This document shows positions 27,001 to 34,570 of a DNA stretch of 43,160 nt, one piece after another (positions within the stretch are counted from its first letter, which is position 1; each line of letters begins with the position of its first letter). The translations under genes were made by a program, and so were the position numbers. The notes beneath the pieces are model-generated. The model was not told where the DNA came from. It did no database searches and saw only the letters and a program-made list of their open reading frames with translations. Source of the stretch: Bacillota bacterium (lineage in GTDB: Bacteria > Bacillota > Clostridia > Clostridiales > Clostridiaceae); assembly GCA_023424785.1 (NCBI GenBank), contig JAFADP010000014.1, forward strand, positions 1-43,160, written 5' to 3'.

Positions 27001-27571
27001 AAAAGATGAAGATGAATTTGAAATGCCAGAAGTATGTGAAATAGGACTAGTTCATCCATTAGAATTAACAAGTGAAGATATAGAATTATGGAAAGAGCAG
27101 CTAGAGAATTATGAAATTAATCAACCTATTGAACAAATAGAAAGAAAAATATTTAGTATAACAAATGAAGAATTTGATTTAAAGGCTTGTGAAAGATTTG
27201 GAGGAAAAATAATAAATGGACTTTCTTTATCAGGAAAGCTACTTGATGCAGGATGGTATAGGGGTTCTGTACAAGATGCAGGTGGATATTATGAGTTATA
27301 TAAAGAAGATAAAGAATTAGGAATAGGTGCAGAATTAAATTTTGAAGGATTATTTGTAGGATATGAGAATGAAGATACTACTGTAAAATTATTAAAGTTT
27401 TATAAAGCTGGAAGTGTAAAAAGAGGAAGTTATATATATGATACAATTAAAGAAGATGATTTACTTCCTTTAGGGAAGGTACCTAAAAAATTCTTTAGTG
27501 AAATTTTATATCAAATTGATAAAGTATTATCCTATAGTACTGGTATAGATGAAAACTGGAAAAATAAATAA
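24023..27571 (+). CDS. DUF4132 (MolR/YehI family) large protein
   Basis: An 1182-residue cytosolic protein. Residues about 870-1130 match the DUF4132 domain, including LDLALSSERKWSKEAW, LMHNFAIGLIWG and LVHPLELTSED; the E. coli representative is YehI. The first 850 residues are helical, and residues about 560-860 look like HEAT-type repeats with EAVRALALNGS and KAAAGSALTFAA. No catalytic motif is recognised. ATG 24023 follows a G-rich but weak ribosome binding site (GGGGGATTG). It closes the six-gene operon and is followed by a strong terminator. A role as scaffold for the MoxR/VWA machine is inference from its size, repeats and position. Confidence 0.85.
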   Translation: MNLNEHLIDRIRDAFEELNVLPSIVDEVEDYLEGEIDENEFLNSLPEINFFKIKKLIKCEKAGESLRIHENSNYLRKYFNALYKMGKESIHVILSQYLHVNRDKNINRLLKCGIDKDKILSIYLESVAYNLSYIRNSNFKKLYLLCENERDLIIKAIENLSNDTYIEANSICIIKSIYCNSKVPHDERYLEYLKYVEDDFLSSIGNVYNTLPKDFIDRIINFVKGKEEFESNECITLINILKGYRYDEYLFKFLIGLSSLNIDKSIILKRLVKLFGRVDAKNTFDAAYNMLPVSTFYCETVKNLDKILEISPEYYIAWYAESFGEKKFAYEVLKEKFEQNKEAFEKAIKLCEPSTANLLSSFFLNEGDKEKYIKNIEENCIKIFSEILTCLNLPQDKLILCQSFLRGEKSFNECKELLSSMKLSVNRYWGSRRELIKVLKFLSKCGDVEIYDRCILLLATINEYDCLWELSLIDNVSYDKYNCDNDKIKYIFNLLDENSINIETQILLVDGIISSYDYWGNKKKAMNLIINNMIASKKEEFAKGIKVASVEGRCIFLSRIFAIESEENAKILISYFGDTSKLVKEKLIELFNDKYKYYYLIKEKLSSKKQGEREIAIKILSNWLKLENLNNDEKEEIISELNNTLEKEKSQKIREIIMKELNKGEDEGELSNEDLIKNLLKGNKKNSLNWLELETLSKVRLKGQEEYCSEEYLKAILLCYLSQSSIEISSDGNKLASQLEKNDLETFANEVFNKWLEKGAEVKKKWVLAFSSIYGGEEIVSRLNTNIKEWAKNSRGAIASEAVRALALNGSSTALLIVDGISRKFKFKQVKAAAGSALTFAAEQMGLSREELSDKIVPTLGFNINGERIFDYGGRSFKVILTPNLQLEVYDENEKKLKNLPAPGKKDNEEIAKASYKEYKDFKKQLKTTMQVQATRLDLALSSERKWSKEAWVNLFVNNPLMHNFAIGLIWGVYKDNNLEETFRYMEDGTFNTKDEDEFEMPEVCEIGLVHPLELTSEDIELWKEQLENYEINQPIEQIERKIFSITNEEFDLKACERFGGKIINGLSLSGKLLDAGWYRGSVQDAGGYYELYKEDKELGIGAELNFEGLFVGYENEDTTVKLLKFYKAGSVKRGSYIYDTIKEDDLLPLGKVPKKFFSEILYQIDKVLSYSTGIDENWKNK

Positions 27572-27576
27572 AAATA

Positions 27577-27611
27577 TTAAAGGTGCTGAATAATGTATTC
27601 AGCACCTTTAA
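27577..27611. terminator. Bidirectional terminator at the end of the MoxR-DUF4132 operon
   Basis: A 16-bp stem (27577-27592 with 27596-27611) and a 3-base loop, between convergent genes. Confidence 0.9.
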
Positions 27612-27625
27612 TTTATGATAAAATT

Positions 27626-27862
27626 TTAGTAATCTATACCAGCCACTCTAATATTATCTTCACTTTGTCCGCATGGAGGTAGAGCATAAGTCATTTTACA
27701 ATGAGGGCACTTATCAACAGTTTTAGTCATTGTAAACTTATTTCCACACTCACATAATATTTCATAAGATTTATCTAATATGATATTTTCTTTTCCTTTG
27801 CTACGTATGTGATCAACTGTAGCTTTTCCATCATGTTTTAATGTAGCACATGTACAAGCCAT
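27626..27862 (-). CDS. Small zinc-ribbon-like protein, 78 aa
   Basis: A 78-residue protein with two CxxC-type knuckles, CECGNKF near 37-43 and CPHCKM near 53-58, plus an N-terminal CTC and a later Cys (PPCGQ). The spacing is that of a zinc ribbon. Small ribbons of this kind occur as stand-alone regulators or adaptors; the sequence gives no hint of the target. AAGGAGGA lies about 9 bases before the ATG. It is a single gene facing the DUF4132 gene, and I cannot link it to that operon. Confidence 0.78.
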   Translation of the reverse strand: MACTCATLKHDGKATVDHIRSKGKENIILDKSYEILCECGNKFTMTKTVDKCPHCKMTYALPPCGQSEDNIRVAGIDY

Positions 27863-27945
27863 AATTAAAATCCTCCTTAAGAACTTAAATTCATATTATT
27901 ATAAACTAATTTGGTTAAAATATCAGTAACAAATGTTACAAATAA

Positions 27946-27981
27946 AAAGGTTACATCACAAAATATTATGATATAACCTTT
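27946..27981 (-). terminator. Intrinsic terminator after the SpoVB-like gene
   Basis: A 13-bp stem with one mismatch (27981-27969 with 27958-27946) followed on the minus strand by TTTATT, just after the stop codon. Confidence 0.8.
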
Positions 27982-27985
27982 ATAA

Positions 27986-29482
27986 CTAATAGTCTTCTTC
28001 ACCAAATGTTCCCCAGAATATAAATATTCCAAAGGTAGCAAAAATAAGTATTATATTCATGGCAATACTTAATGGATTTAATAAATTTTTTATTATGTTT
28101 AAAACATAGAAAGTAAGTGCTGATAATAAAAGGTATATTACAGTATTTGTAATAGATAATGTTAAATCTATATGTTTTTTTATTTCATAAATATTCATAA
28201 CTAAACTTATTATTGAAGTTAAAAAAAGGGTAATTGTATAACCATAAATATTTATTGATTTTATAGAAGTAAATATAAATAGTCCTATTAACTCTAGGAC
28301 TGCTATAATTAAGGAATTTCTAAGAATTATTCCTTGTTTGTTTATTCCGTTTAAAATTCCAAACATAGTTGTTGAAGTAAAGAAAACTGGTGCAGATAAA
28401 GATGCATATTTAATATAATTTCCTAAATCGTTTCTTTTGTAAAAGATTTCTCCTAATGAATCTGGGATTAAGCAGCAAATAACAGTAGTTGCAAGACCTA
28501 ATATGAATGCAATTTTTATTACTTTTCTAATTCTTACAGAGATATCATAGTAATTTCCTTTACTAATTGATTGTGATAAGTCAGGTATAAGTAAGGTGTT
28601 AATTGAACTAACAACAATCATTGGCATACCAATAATCATCATTGCCATACCAGAAAATTTTCCTATCATAGAAAGAGCTTCACTATGAGTAAAGCCTGAG
28701 TAAACAAGACATCTAGGAATAATAAGAGTAGACAAAGTAGCAAAAATATTGCTTAAAAATCCATTTAAAGTTAAAGGCAGACAAATAACTAATACATTAA
28801 AAAGAAGTTGTGAACGTCGTTCAGGTTTTTCATAGCTTTTAGGAAGTTTACTAATGCATCGTCTATAATATATATATAGAAGAAGTAAACTTTGCAACTC
28901 TCCAAGACATAGAGCAACATAGCACAATGTAACAAGTAAAGTTAACTCCTTAGCAGAGAAAAGATATATTAAAAAAGCAACAGTTACTATTCTAAGAGCT
29001 TTTTCTAAAATATCAATTGAAGCAGGAATAGTTATTTTAGAGGTACCCCAGAAGTATCCCTTTAATATGTTAGAAAGAGCTATAAAAATCATTGCAGGAC
29101 ATGTTACTTTAATTGCATCTATAGTTCTAATATCATTTACACCATATTTACCTATGTAAGGAGCAAAAATAAAAACTAAAATACAAATAATCAATCCCCA
29201 TATAAAGTTAAATACAGCAACGTTATTAATGGTTTTTACTAAATTATTATTTTCATTTTTAGCAGTGTAAACAGCAGAGATTTTTGATATAGAAGCAGAT
29301 ATACCTGCTGACATCAAACATATAAAAAGATTATATATTGGCATTACTAAGTTATACAATCCCATTCCTTCAGGACCTAGTATATGGGAAAGATATATTG
29401 AAAAAATAAATCCTAAAATACCAGTAGTAATATTTGAAGCAGTTAACAAAAATGAATTTTTAAAAAAGTTATCCTTTCCCAA
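27986..29482 (-). CDS. SpoVB-like MOP-superfamily flippase
   Basis: A 498-residue membrane protein with about 14 hydrophobic segments. The N-terminus, SFLLTASNITTGILGFIFS then LGPEGMGLYNLVMPIY, is typical of stage V sporulation protein B and related polysaccharide flippases, which in Bacillus are needed for spore cortex synthesis. It is more SpoVB-like than the paralogue at 13984, by length and by the GPEGMGLY motif. The start is TTG with AAGGAG about 10 bases upstream; no ATG fits. The ribosome binding site lies in one arm of a 13-bp inverted repeat in the leader. It follows the M29 aminopeptidase gene by 148 bases on the same strand. Confidence 0.87.
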   Translation of the reverse strand: MGKDNFFKNSFLLTASNITTGILGFIFSIYLSHILGPEGMGLYNLVMPIYNLFICLMSAGISASISKISAVYTAKNENNNLVKTINNVAVFNFIWGLIICILVFIFAPYIGKYGVNDIRTIDAIKVTCPAMIFIALSNILKGYFWGTSKITIPASIDILEKALRIVTVAFLIYLFSAKELTLLVTLCYVALCLGELQSLLLLYIYYRRCISKLPKSYEKPERRSQLLFNVLVICLPLTLNGFLSNIFATLSTLIIPRCLVYSGFTHSEALSMIGKFSGMAMMIIGMPMIVVSSINTLLIPDLSQSISKGNYYDISVRIRKVIKIAFILGLATTVICCLIPDSLGEIFYKRNDLGNYIKYASLSAPVFFTSTTMFGILNGINKQGIILRNSLIIAVLELIGLFIFTSIKSINIYGYTITLFLTSIISLVMNIYEIKKHIDLTLSITNTVIYLLLSALTFYVLNIIKNLLNPLSIAMNIILIFATFGIFIFWGTFGEEDY

Positions 29483-29488
29483 AATAAA

Positions 29489-29622
29489 TTCACTCCTTAA
29501 GTAAGATTATAAATCTTTGATTTAGTTAATCTAACGTTAATTCATCTAATATTAGTGAAATTAAGTTTTATCTTGAGATTCTAAATCTATGATTTAGTTA
29601 ATTATTATTCTTAAGGAGTGAA
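29489..29622. repeat. 134-bp palindromic region with 13-bp inverted ends and an internal direct repeat
   Basis: The ends TTCACTCCTTAAG (29489-29501) and CTTAAGGAGTGAA (29610-29622) are perfect inverted repeats. Inside are two 27-base direct repeats (29504-29530 and 29576-29602) that differ at two positions; each contains the hyphenated palindrome TAAATC-n3-GATTTA. The middle has two further palindromic patches, TAACGTTA and CTAATATTAG. In the minus-strand RNA the outer arms would pair the ribosome binding site of the SpoVB-like gene with an upstream anti-sequence. No target-site duplication is evident at the borders. Confidence 0.75.
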
Positions 29623-29630
29623 AATTATCA

Positions 29631-30746
29631 CTATATTAAGTTTTCAGGATTTAGACATTTAAGTTCATCTAGTACAAAGATTCCGTCTTTTCTTATTAGA
29701 ACATCATCAAAGTAAATCTCTCCACCACCATATTCAGGTCTTTGAATAAGAACTAAGTCCCAATGAAGGGCGGATTTGTTTCCATTAAATGCATCATCAT
29801 AAGATGCACCTGGAGTAAAGTGAATAGATCCAGTTATTTTTTCATCAAATAAAGTATCTTTCATTGGTTCTAAAATATAAGGGTTAACTCCAATAGCAAA
29901 TTCACCAACATATCTAGCACCTTCATCCATATTAAATAGTTCATTTATTTTTTCTGTATTGTTAGCAGTAGCATCAATTATTTTTCCATCTTTAAAAGTA
30001 AGCTTTATATTATCAAAGGTAAATCCGCCTTGTAGAGATGGAGTATTATAAGTTATTGTACCATTTACAGAAGTTTTAACTGGGGCAGTATAAACTTCAC
30101 CATCAGGAATATTCATTTCTCCAGCACATTTTATTGCAGGAATATCCTTTATAGAGAAAGTTAAATCTGTTCCTGGTCCTTTTATTTTAACGTTATCTGT
30201 TTTATTCATTAATTCTACTAATGAATCCATAGCTTTTGACATTTTTGAATAATCTAAATTACATACATTAAAGTAGAAGTCTTCAAAAGCATCAGTGCTC
30301 ATGTTGGCAGATTGAGCCATAGAATGATTTGGATATCTTAAAACAACCCATCTAGTTTTAGGAACTCTTATTTTTCCGTGAACAGGTTGTGAAAAATATA
30401 CATTATATAAAGTCATTTTATCACTTGGAACATCTGATAATGCTGCAGAATTATTTCCAGATCTTATTCCTATATAAGCATCCATATCGCTCATTCTACT
30501 AGCTTCATACTTTGCCATTAATTCTAATTGCTCTTTAGAAGCATTCATTAATAGTTCTCTATCTATTTCTTTATCTTTTAATGTAACTAAAGGAATAGCT
30601 TTAGCATTATAGGCTTCTTTTACAAGTTCCTTTATAAGATCTTTGCAATCCCCAATACCTTCTATTAATACTTTTTCTCCAGGCTTTAATGCACAAGAGT
30701 AATTAATTAAGTTTTTTGCCAATTGATTATATCTAGTATCTCTCAT
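29631..30746 (-). CDS. M29-family metallo-aminopeptidase (AmpS/PepS-like)
   Basis: A 371-residue cytosolic aminopeptidase of the M29 family, which removes N-terminal residues from peptides with a two-metal site. Family motifs: GEMNIPDGEVYTAP (first metal Glu), YVGEFAIG (second Glu), GSIHFTPGASY with its His and Tyr, and the late ALHWDL with His and Asp. Size is slightly shorter than the roughly 410 residues of the Thermus and Staphylococcus enzymes. TAAGGAGGAG lies 6 bases before the ATG. The SpoVB-like gene follows on the same strand; a functional link is not evident. Confidence 0.91.
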   Translation of the reverse strand: MRDTRYNQLAKNLINYSCALKPGEKVLIEGIGDCKDLIKELVKEAYNAKAIPLVTLKDKEIDRELLMNASKEQLELMAKYEASRMSDMDAYIGIRSGNNSAALSDVPSDKMTLYNVYFSQPVHGKIRVPKTRWVVLRYPNHSMAQSANMSTDAFEDFYFNVCNLDYSKMSKAMDSLVELMNKTDNVKIKGPGTDLTFSIKDIPAIKCAGEMNIPDGEVYTAPVKTSVNGTITYNTPSLQGGFTFDNIKLTFKDGKIIDATANNTEKINELFNMDEGARYVGEFAIGVNPYILEPMKDTLFDEKITGSIHFTPGASYDDAFNGNKSALHWDLVLIQRPEYGGGEIYFDDVLIRKDGIFVLDELKCLNPENLI

Positions 30747-30877
30747 TATAACTCCTCCTTAATCTAAGCTAAAACTTTAAAATAAGTATATCATTTATAA
30801 TAAAGTTTTAAAATGTTAGTTATAAAATAAGTTTACGTAAAATAAATTAAATTATAATAATAAAAATGGAGGAAGTT

Positions 30878-32056
30878 ATGAGTAAGTTCCTTAAATATAC
30901 TGGAATATCAATTATATTAGTTATAGTGGCTTTATTTATTTTTACTGCAACTAGTAAGTATAGAATAAACATATTAAGAGATGAGATAGATTGTACAATA
31001 ATATCAAAGGGATGTAGAGATTCAAGAGCAATAGTAATAGATGAAAATGGAGAAAAATATATAGCATATAAGAATTATATAAAATTCATAGATATTAACG
31101 GTAAAGAAGAAATTACATATAAAGATGAAAACTTAGATATAGAAGATATAGAATACGCTAGTGGAAGTATATATATAATTTCTAAAGATATATTAATAAA
31201 GCTATATTTAGAAGATAAAAATACAGAGGTAGTATTAACAAACTTACCTAAAGGAAATATAGGAGTTAATAGAAGATTAGCTTTTATAGGTGATAAGTTA
31301 TATTTAACTATACCATCTAAAACCAATTCAGGAGTATTAGATGGACTTACAGAAGAGTTAGCATATGATAATAATTTAGGAAATGCAGCAATATATCAAA
31401 TAGATATAAATAAAAATGAAGTTAAATTATATGCTAATGGTATAAGAGGTATAAATGGAATTGATTATGATAATGAAGGAAATATTATAGCTATATTTAC
31501 TGGAATGAAGGATGAAGAAGAAAGAGCAGTAAAAAGAGATAGAGATTATTTATATTATGTCAAAGAAGGACAATGGTATGGATGGCCTGATTTTAGTGGT
31601 GGAGATAAAATAACATCTCCAAGATTTAAAGGAGAAGAAGAAATTCAGATATTAGTGAAAGATCCTCCTCAAAAAGTAGTATTAGCACCAATTTATCAAT
31701 ATGAATTTGTAGATGCATTAAAAGAATTATCAATAGATAGAGATGGAACTGTATTAAGTGAAAATAGTATAATATTTTCAGATAAAAAAAATAAGTTAAT
31801 AAAAGTATTAGATCCGGAGGGGTTTTCATATAATATTCTTAAGTTAAATGAACATAGTAATATAGTTGATATAATCTATTCAGGAGAAGAATTCTTATTA
31901 TTAGATAGCTCACTAGGATGTATTTATAGTATTCATAAAAAAGATGGATTTTTAGGATTTAGATTGCCAAGTATTGCATGGGCAGTTATATTGGCATTTA
32001 GTTTTTTATTATTAATATTAGTTGTTTATAAAATAAGTAAAAAAAAGGTTGATTAA
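30878..32056 (+). CDS. Membrane-anchored beta-propeller protein, sugar dehydrogenase (GSDH)-like fold
   Basis: A 392-residue protein with a membrane helix at each end: about 7-26 (SIILVIVALFIFTAT) and about 363-385 (AWAVILAFSFLLLILVV). The part between forms repeated four-strand patterns and contains GQWYGWPDFSGGD, a hallmark of the soluble glucose/sorbosone dehydrogenase propeller family. If the N-terminus is inside, the propeller faces outward and the short Lys-rich tail returns to the cytoplasm. Whether it binds PQQ or sugar is unknown; the bacterium shows no PQQ genes here. ATG 30878 is chosen because GGAGG lies 5 bases upstream, whereas ATG 30866 overlaps it. Monocistronic. Confidence 0.8.
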   Translation: MSKFLKYTGISIILVIVALFIFTATSKYRINILRDEIDCTIISKGCRDSRAIVIDENGEKYIAYKNYIKFIDINGKEEITYKDENLDIEDIEYASGSIYIISKDILIKLYLEDKNTEVVLTNLPKGNIGVNRRLAFIGDKLYLTIPSKTNSGVLDGLTEELAYDNNLGNAAIYQIDINKNEVKLYANGIRGINGIDYDNEGNIIAIFTGMKDEEERAVKRDRDYLYYVKEGQWYGWPDFSGGDKITSPRFKGEEEIQILVKDPPQKVVLAPIYQYEFVDALKELSIDRDGTVLSENSIIFSDKKNKLIKVLDPEGFSYNILKLNEHSNIVDIIYSGEEFLLLDSSLGCIYSIHKKDGFLGFRLPSIAWAVILAFSFLLLILVVYKISKKKVD

Positions 32057-32066
32057 ATTTTAATTA

Positions 32067-32106
32067 TAAAAAGATGTTTTTACTATAAATAGTTTAACAT
32101 CTTTTT
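32067..32106 (+). terminator. Intrinsic terminator after the propeller gene
   Basis: Stem AAAAAGATGTT / AACATCTTTTT (32067-32077 with 32095-32105), an inner ACTAT/ATAGT pairing, and a T run. Confidence 0.85.
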
Positions 32107-32201
32107 TATTTATAATTATAATTAACTTTTATAGTATAATGTAGAGAAATAATAAATATATAATTATATAATTTATGTTAAATTTATGCTGAGGTGATGT
32201 T

Positions 32202-32744
32202 ATGGGTAAGGTATTAGTTCTTAATATGAAAGACATAAAATTTGACGGAGACATATTAGATGTGTCTAGCGATAACTCAGGAGTAATTTATAGCCTATCA
32301 AAGGAAGCTGAAGATGAATTATCTATAGATTATATAGATGAAGAAGATAAACTTGAGAAGCAAAGGTATGATGTGTGTACATTCTTTTTTAATATTAATA
32401 CTTTATGGACACCTTGGAGAAAAGAGAGCTTAATAAAGAAGGTAACTAGTTCGCTAAAGGATAATGGAAGAATATATTTATGGGATATGAGTAAAAATAG
32501 AGGAGAACTTATAGATTATAAAGTAAAAGTAATTCTACCTCATAATAAAATAAAAGAAGTATCTTTTAAGAACTTAAACCCCTTAGCTATGTGTAGTTTT
32601 GAAGAAGTACAGAAAATAATTCTAAAATATTATATAATAGAAGAAGAAAAACAATGGGAAGATGTTTTTTTTATAAGTGCAGTAAAAAAGAAAGATATAA
32701 AGAGAGAGGAAAAGATATATGAAAATATTACTTACAGCAGTTAA
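32202..32744 (+). CDS. Small SAM-methyltransferase-like protein
   Basis: A 180-residue protein that resembles a short class I Rossmann methyltransferase: ILDVSSDNSG at 18-27 in the place of motif I, acidic IDYIDEED at 42-49 as motif II, YDVCTFFFNINTLW at 56-69 as motif IV, and SLKDNGRIYLWDM at 84-96 as post-motif. Motif I is not canonical (no GxGxG), so it may have lost activity. GAGGTGATG precedes the ATG. It overlaps the DUF4080 radical SAM gene by 26 bases, so the two are coupled and probably act on the same target. Substrate unknown. Confidence 0.72.
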   Translation: MGKVLVLNMKDIKFDGDILDVSSDNSGVIYSLSKEAEDELSIDYIDEEDKLEKQRYDVCTFFFNINTLWTPWRKESLIKKVTSSLKDNGRIYLWDMSKNRGELIDYKVKVILPHNKIKEVSFKNLNPLAMCSFEEVQKIILKYYIIEEEKQWEDVFFISAVKKKDIKREEKIYENITYSS

Positions 32745-34386
32745 CACAAAGTTTGTTCATAGCAATTTAGCTGTTAGATACTTAAGAGCATTTACAAAAG
32801 ACTTGAATTATGATGTAAAAATAAGAGAGTTTTCTATAAATGATAGAGAGGAACATATATTAAAAGAAATAATTGAAGAGAAGGCAGATGTTGTTGCTTT
32901 CTCTACTTACATATGGAATGTTGAGTTAATAGAGCGTGTAGCTAATTTAATAAAAATAGTAAGTCCTAAAACTGAGATACTATACGGTGGACCAGAAGTT
33001 TCATACGATAGTAAAACTTGTTTAGAAGAAAGTGTAGGAGATTACATTATTGAAGGAGAAGGAGAAAAGACATATAGAGAATTTGTAGAGTATAAGCTAG
33101 GATTAAGAAATATAGAAGATATTAAAGGTTTATATTATAAGAAAGAAGGTAAGGTTCTTTTTAATGGCAGTAGACCATTAATGAAGATGGACGAAATTGT
33201 ATTTCCTTATGAAGAAGATGAGGATTTAAATAATAAAATTGTTTATTATGAAGGGAGTAGAGGATGTCCTTTTAACTGTAAGTATTGTTTATCCTCTACT
33301 ACACACGGAGTAAGATTCCATAGTATAGAAAGAACACTTTCAGAATTAAATTTCTTTATTAAGAAGAAAGTAAGATTAGTAAAGTTTGTAGATAGAACAT
33401 TTAACTGTAATCATAAATATTCAATGGCAGTATGGGAATTTCTAATAAATGCAGATACAGATACTAAGTTTCACTTTGAGATATCAGCAGATATATTAAA
33501 GAAAGAAGAAATTGAAATTCTAAAAAAAGCACCTAAGGGAAGATTCCAATTTGAGGTTGGGGTGCAAACAACTAACGATAACGTTCTTAAAAATATAAAT
33601 AGATTTGTTAATTTTAGTGATATAAAAGAAAAGGTAGAAGAACTTCTATCTATTAAAAATATACAACAGCATTTAGATTTAATTGCAGGGCTGCCAGGAG
33701 AAGACTATGAATCCTTTATAAGATCATTTAATGATGTGCATAGTATAAGACCAGAAGAAATACAATTGGGATTCTTAAAGCTATTAAAAGGATCAGACAT
33801 GAGAAGAGATGCGCATTTATATGATATGAAATATTCTCCTTATCCACCATATGAAGTTTTCTCTACTGATAAGATTTCATATGAAGAAATGCAAATATTA
33901 AAAAGAGTAGAAGCAGTAGTAGATAAATACTATAATAGCCCAAAATTTAACACTATCTTACAATTCTTTTATAATAAGTTTGATACTCCATACGACTTTT
34001 TCAATGCATTAGGTGAGTATTTTGAATATAAAGGATATTTTAATAGGAATATTGGAAACTCAGAGTATTATAAGGTATTTTTAGATTTTAATTTGGAGAT
34101 ATTAAAAGGTGATGAAGATTATCTAGTAGATATTATAAGATATGATTATTTATCCTTTAATAAAAAAAGAGGTATACCAGAGTTCTTAAGAAGTAGTATA
34201 GATAAAAATATAGAAGATATTATAAAAGAAAACTTTAGAAGTGAGTATTCATTTAAAAAATATTCTATTGAAAAGTTTTCTATAGATATAGAGGAATTCA
34301 TAAGTAAAAATGTTATTAATAAAATAGATAATTATTACTTGATAGGTGGAGAAGGAGAGAAATTCAAAATTAACATAAGTATATAA
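32719..34386 (+). CDS. B12-binding-type radical SAM protein, DUF4080 family
   Basis: A 555-residue protein with an N-terminal cobalamin-binding-like Rossmann domain (1-125), a radical SAM core (about 175-370) and a C-terminal DUF4080 domain. The cluster motif is C183-x3-C187-x2-C190 in RGCPFNCKYC. The first domain lacks the DxHxxG cobalamin motif, so it may not bind B12 in base-off form. DUF4080 is seen in YSPYPPYEVFSTDKISYEEM. The family has no assigned reaction. Translation is likely coupled to the methyltransferase-like gene by the 26-base overlap; AGAGAGG lies 9 bases before the ATG. Confidence 0.88.
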   Translation: MKILLTAVNTKFVHSNLAVRYLRAFTKDLNYDVKIREFSINDREEHILKEIIEEKADVVAFSTYIWNVELIERVANLIKIVSPKTEILYGGPEVSYDSKTCLEESVGDYIIEGEGEKTYREFVEYKLGLRNIEDIKGLYYKKEGKVLFNGSRPLMKMDEIVFPYEEDEDLNNKIVYYEGSRGCPFNCKYCLSSTTHGVRFHSIERTLSELNFFIKKKVRLVKFVDRTFNCNHKYSMAVWEFLINADTDTKFHFEISADILKKEEIEILKKAPKGRFQFEVGVQTTNDNVLKNINRFVNFSDIKEKVEELLSIKNIQQHLDLIAGLPGEDYESFIRSFNDVHSIRPEEIQLGFLKLLKGSDMRRDAHLYDMKYSPYPPYEVFSTDKISYEEMQILKRVEAVVDKYYNSPKFNTILQFFYNKFDTPYDFFNALGEYFEYKGYFNRNIGNSEYYKVFLDFNLEILKGDEDYLVDIIRYDYLSFNKKRGIPEFLRSSIDKNIEDIIKENFRSEYSFKKYSIEKFSIDIEEFISKNVINKIDNYYLIGGEGEKFKINISI

Positions 34387-34463
34387 AATATTTAATAATA
34401 TAATTTGGAAAACAATTACAAGATTAAAATTTTTAAATTCAATATTAAAAAAAAATAAAAATG

Positions 34464-34491
34464 TTGAAAAATAAGAGAATAGGTGTATAAT
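34464..34491 (+). promoter_or_regulatory. Promoter of the V-ATPase operon
   Basis: TTGAAA (34464-34469) and TATAAT (34486-34491) with a 16-base spacer, about 80 bases before the first gene. This 184-base intergenic region holds no other gene. A leader hairpin lies downstream at 34507-34530. Confidence 0.65.
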
Positions 34492-34506
34492 AAAGTATAA
34501 AGCGTA

Positions 34507-34530
34507 ATTAATACTATATAAAGTATTAAT
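34507..34530 (+). promoter_or_regulatory. Leader hairpin of the V-ATPase operon
   Basis: ATTAATAC and GTATTAAT form an 8-bp AT-rich stem 40 bases before the first start codon. No T run follows, so it is more likely a stabilising 5' hairpin than a terminator. Confidence 0.4.
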
Positions 34531-34570
34531 CTATATATTGTTTATTTAAACGTACAAAGGTGGTGATATC

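Noticed and set aside
29504..29602. Two repeats with a spacer as a mini-CRISPR
   Set aside because: Only two copies, imperfect, internally palindromic and 72 bases apart, with no cas genes; a leader or palindromic element explains them better.
29489..29622. Insertion sequence or MITE
   Set aside because: Inverted ends exist, but no transposase and no target-site duplication are seen, and copy number cannot be judged from one window.
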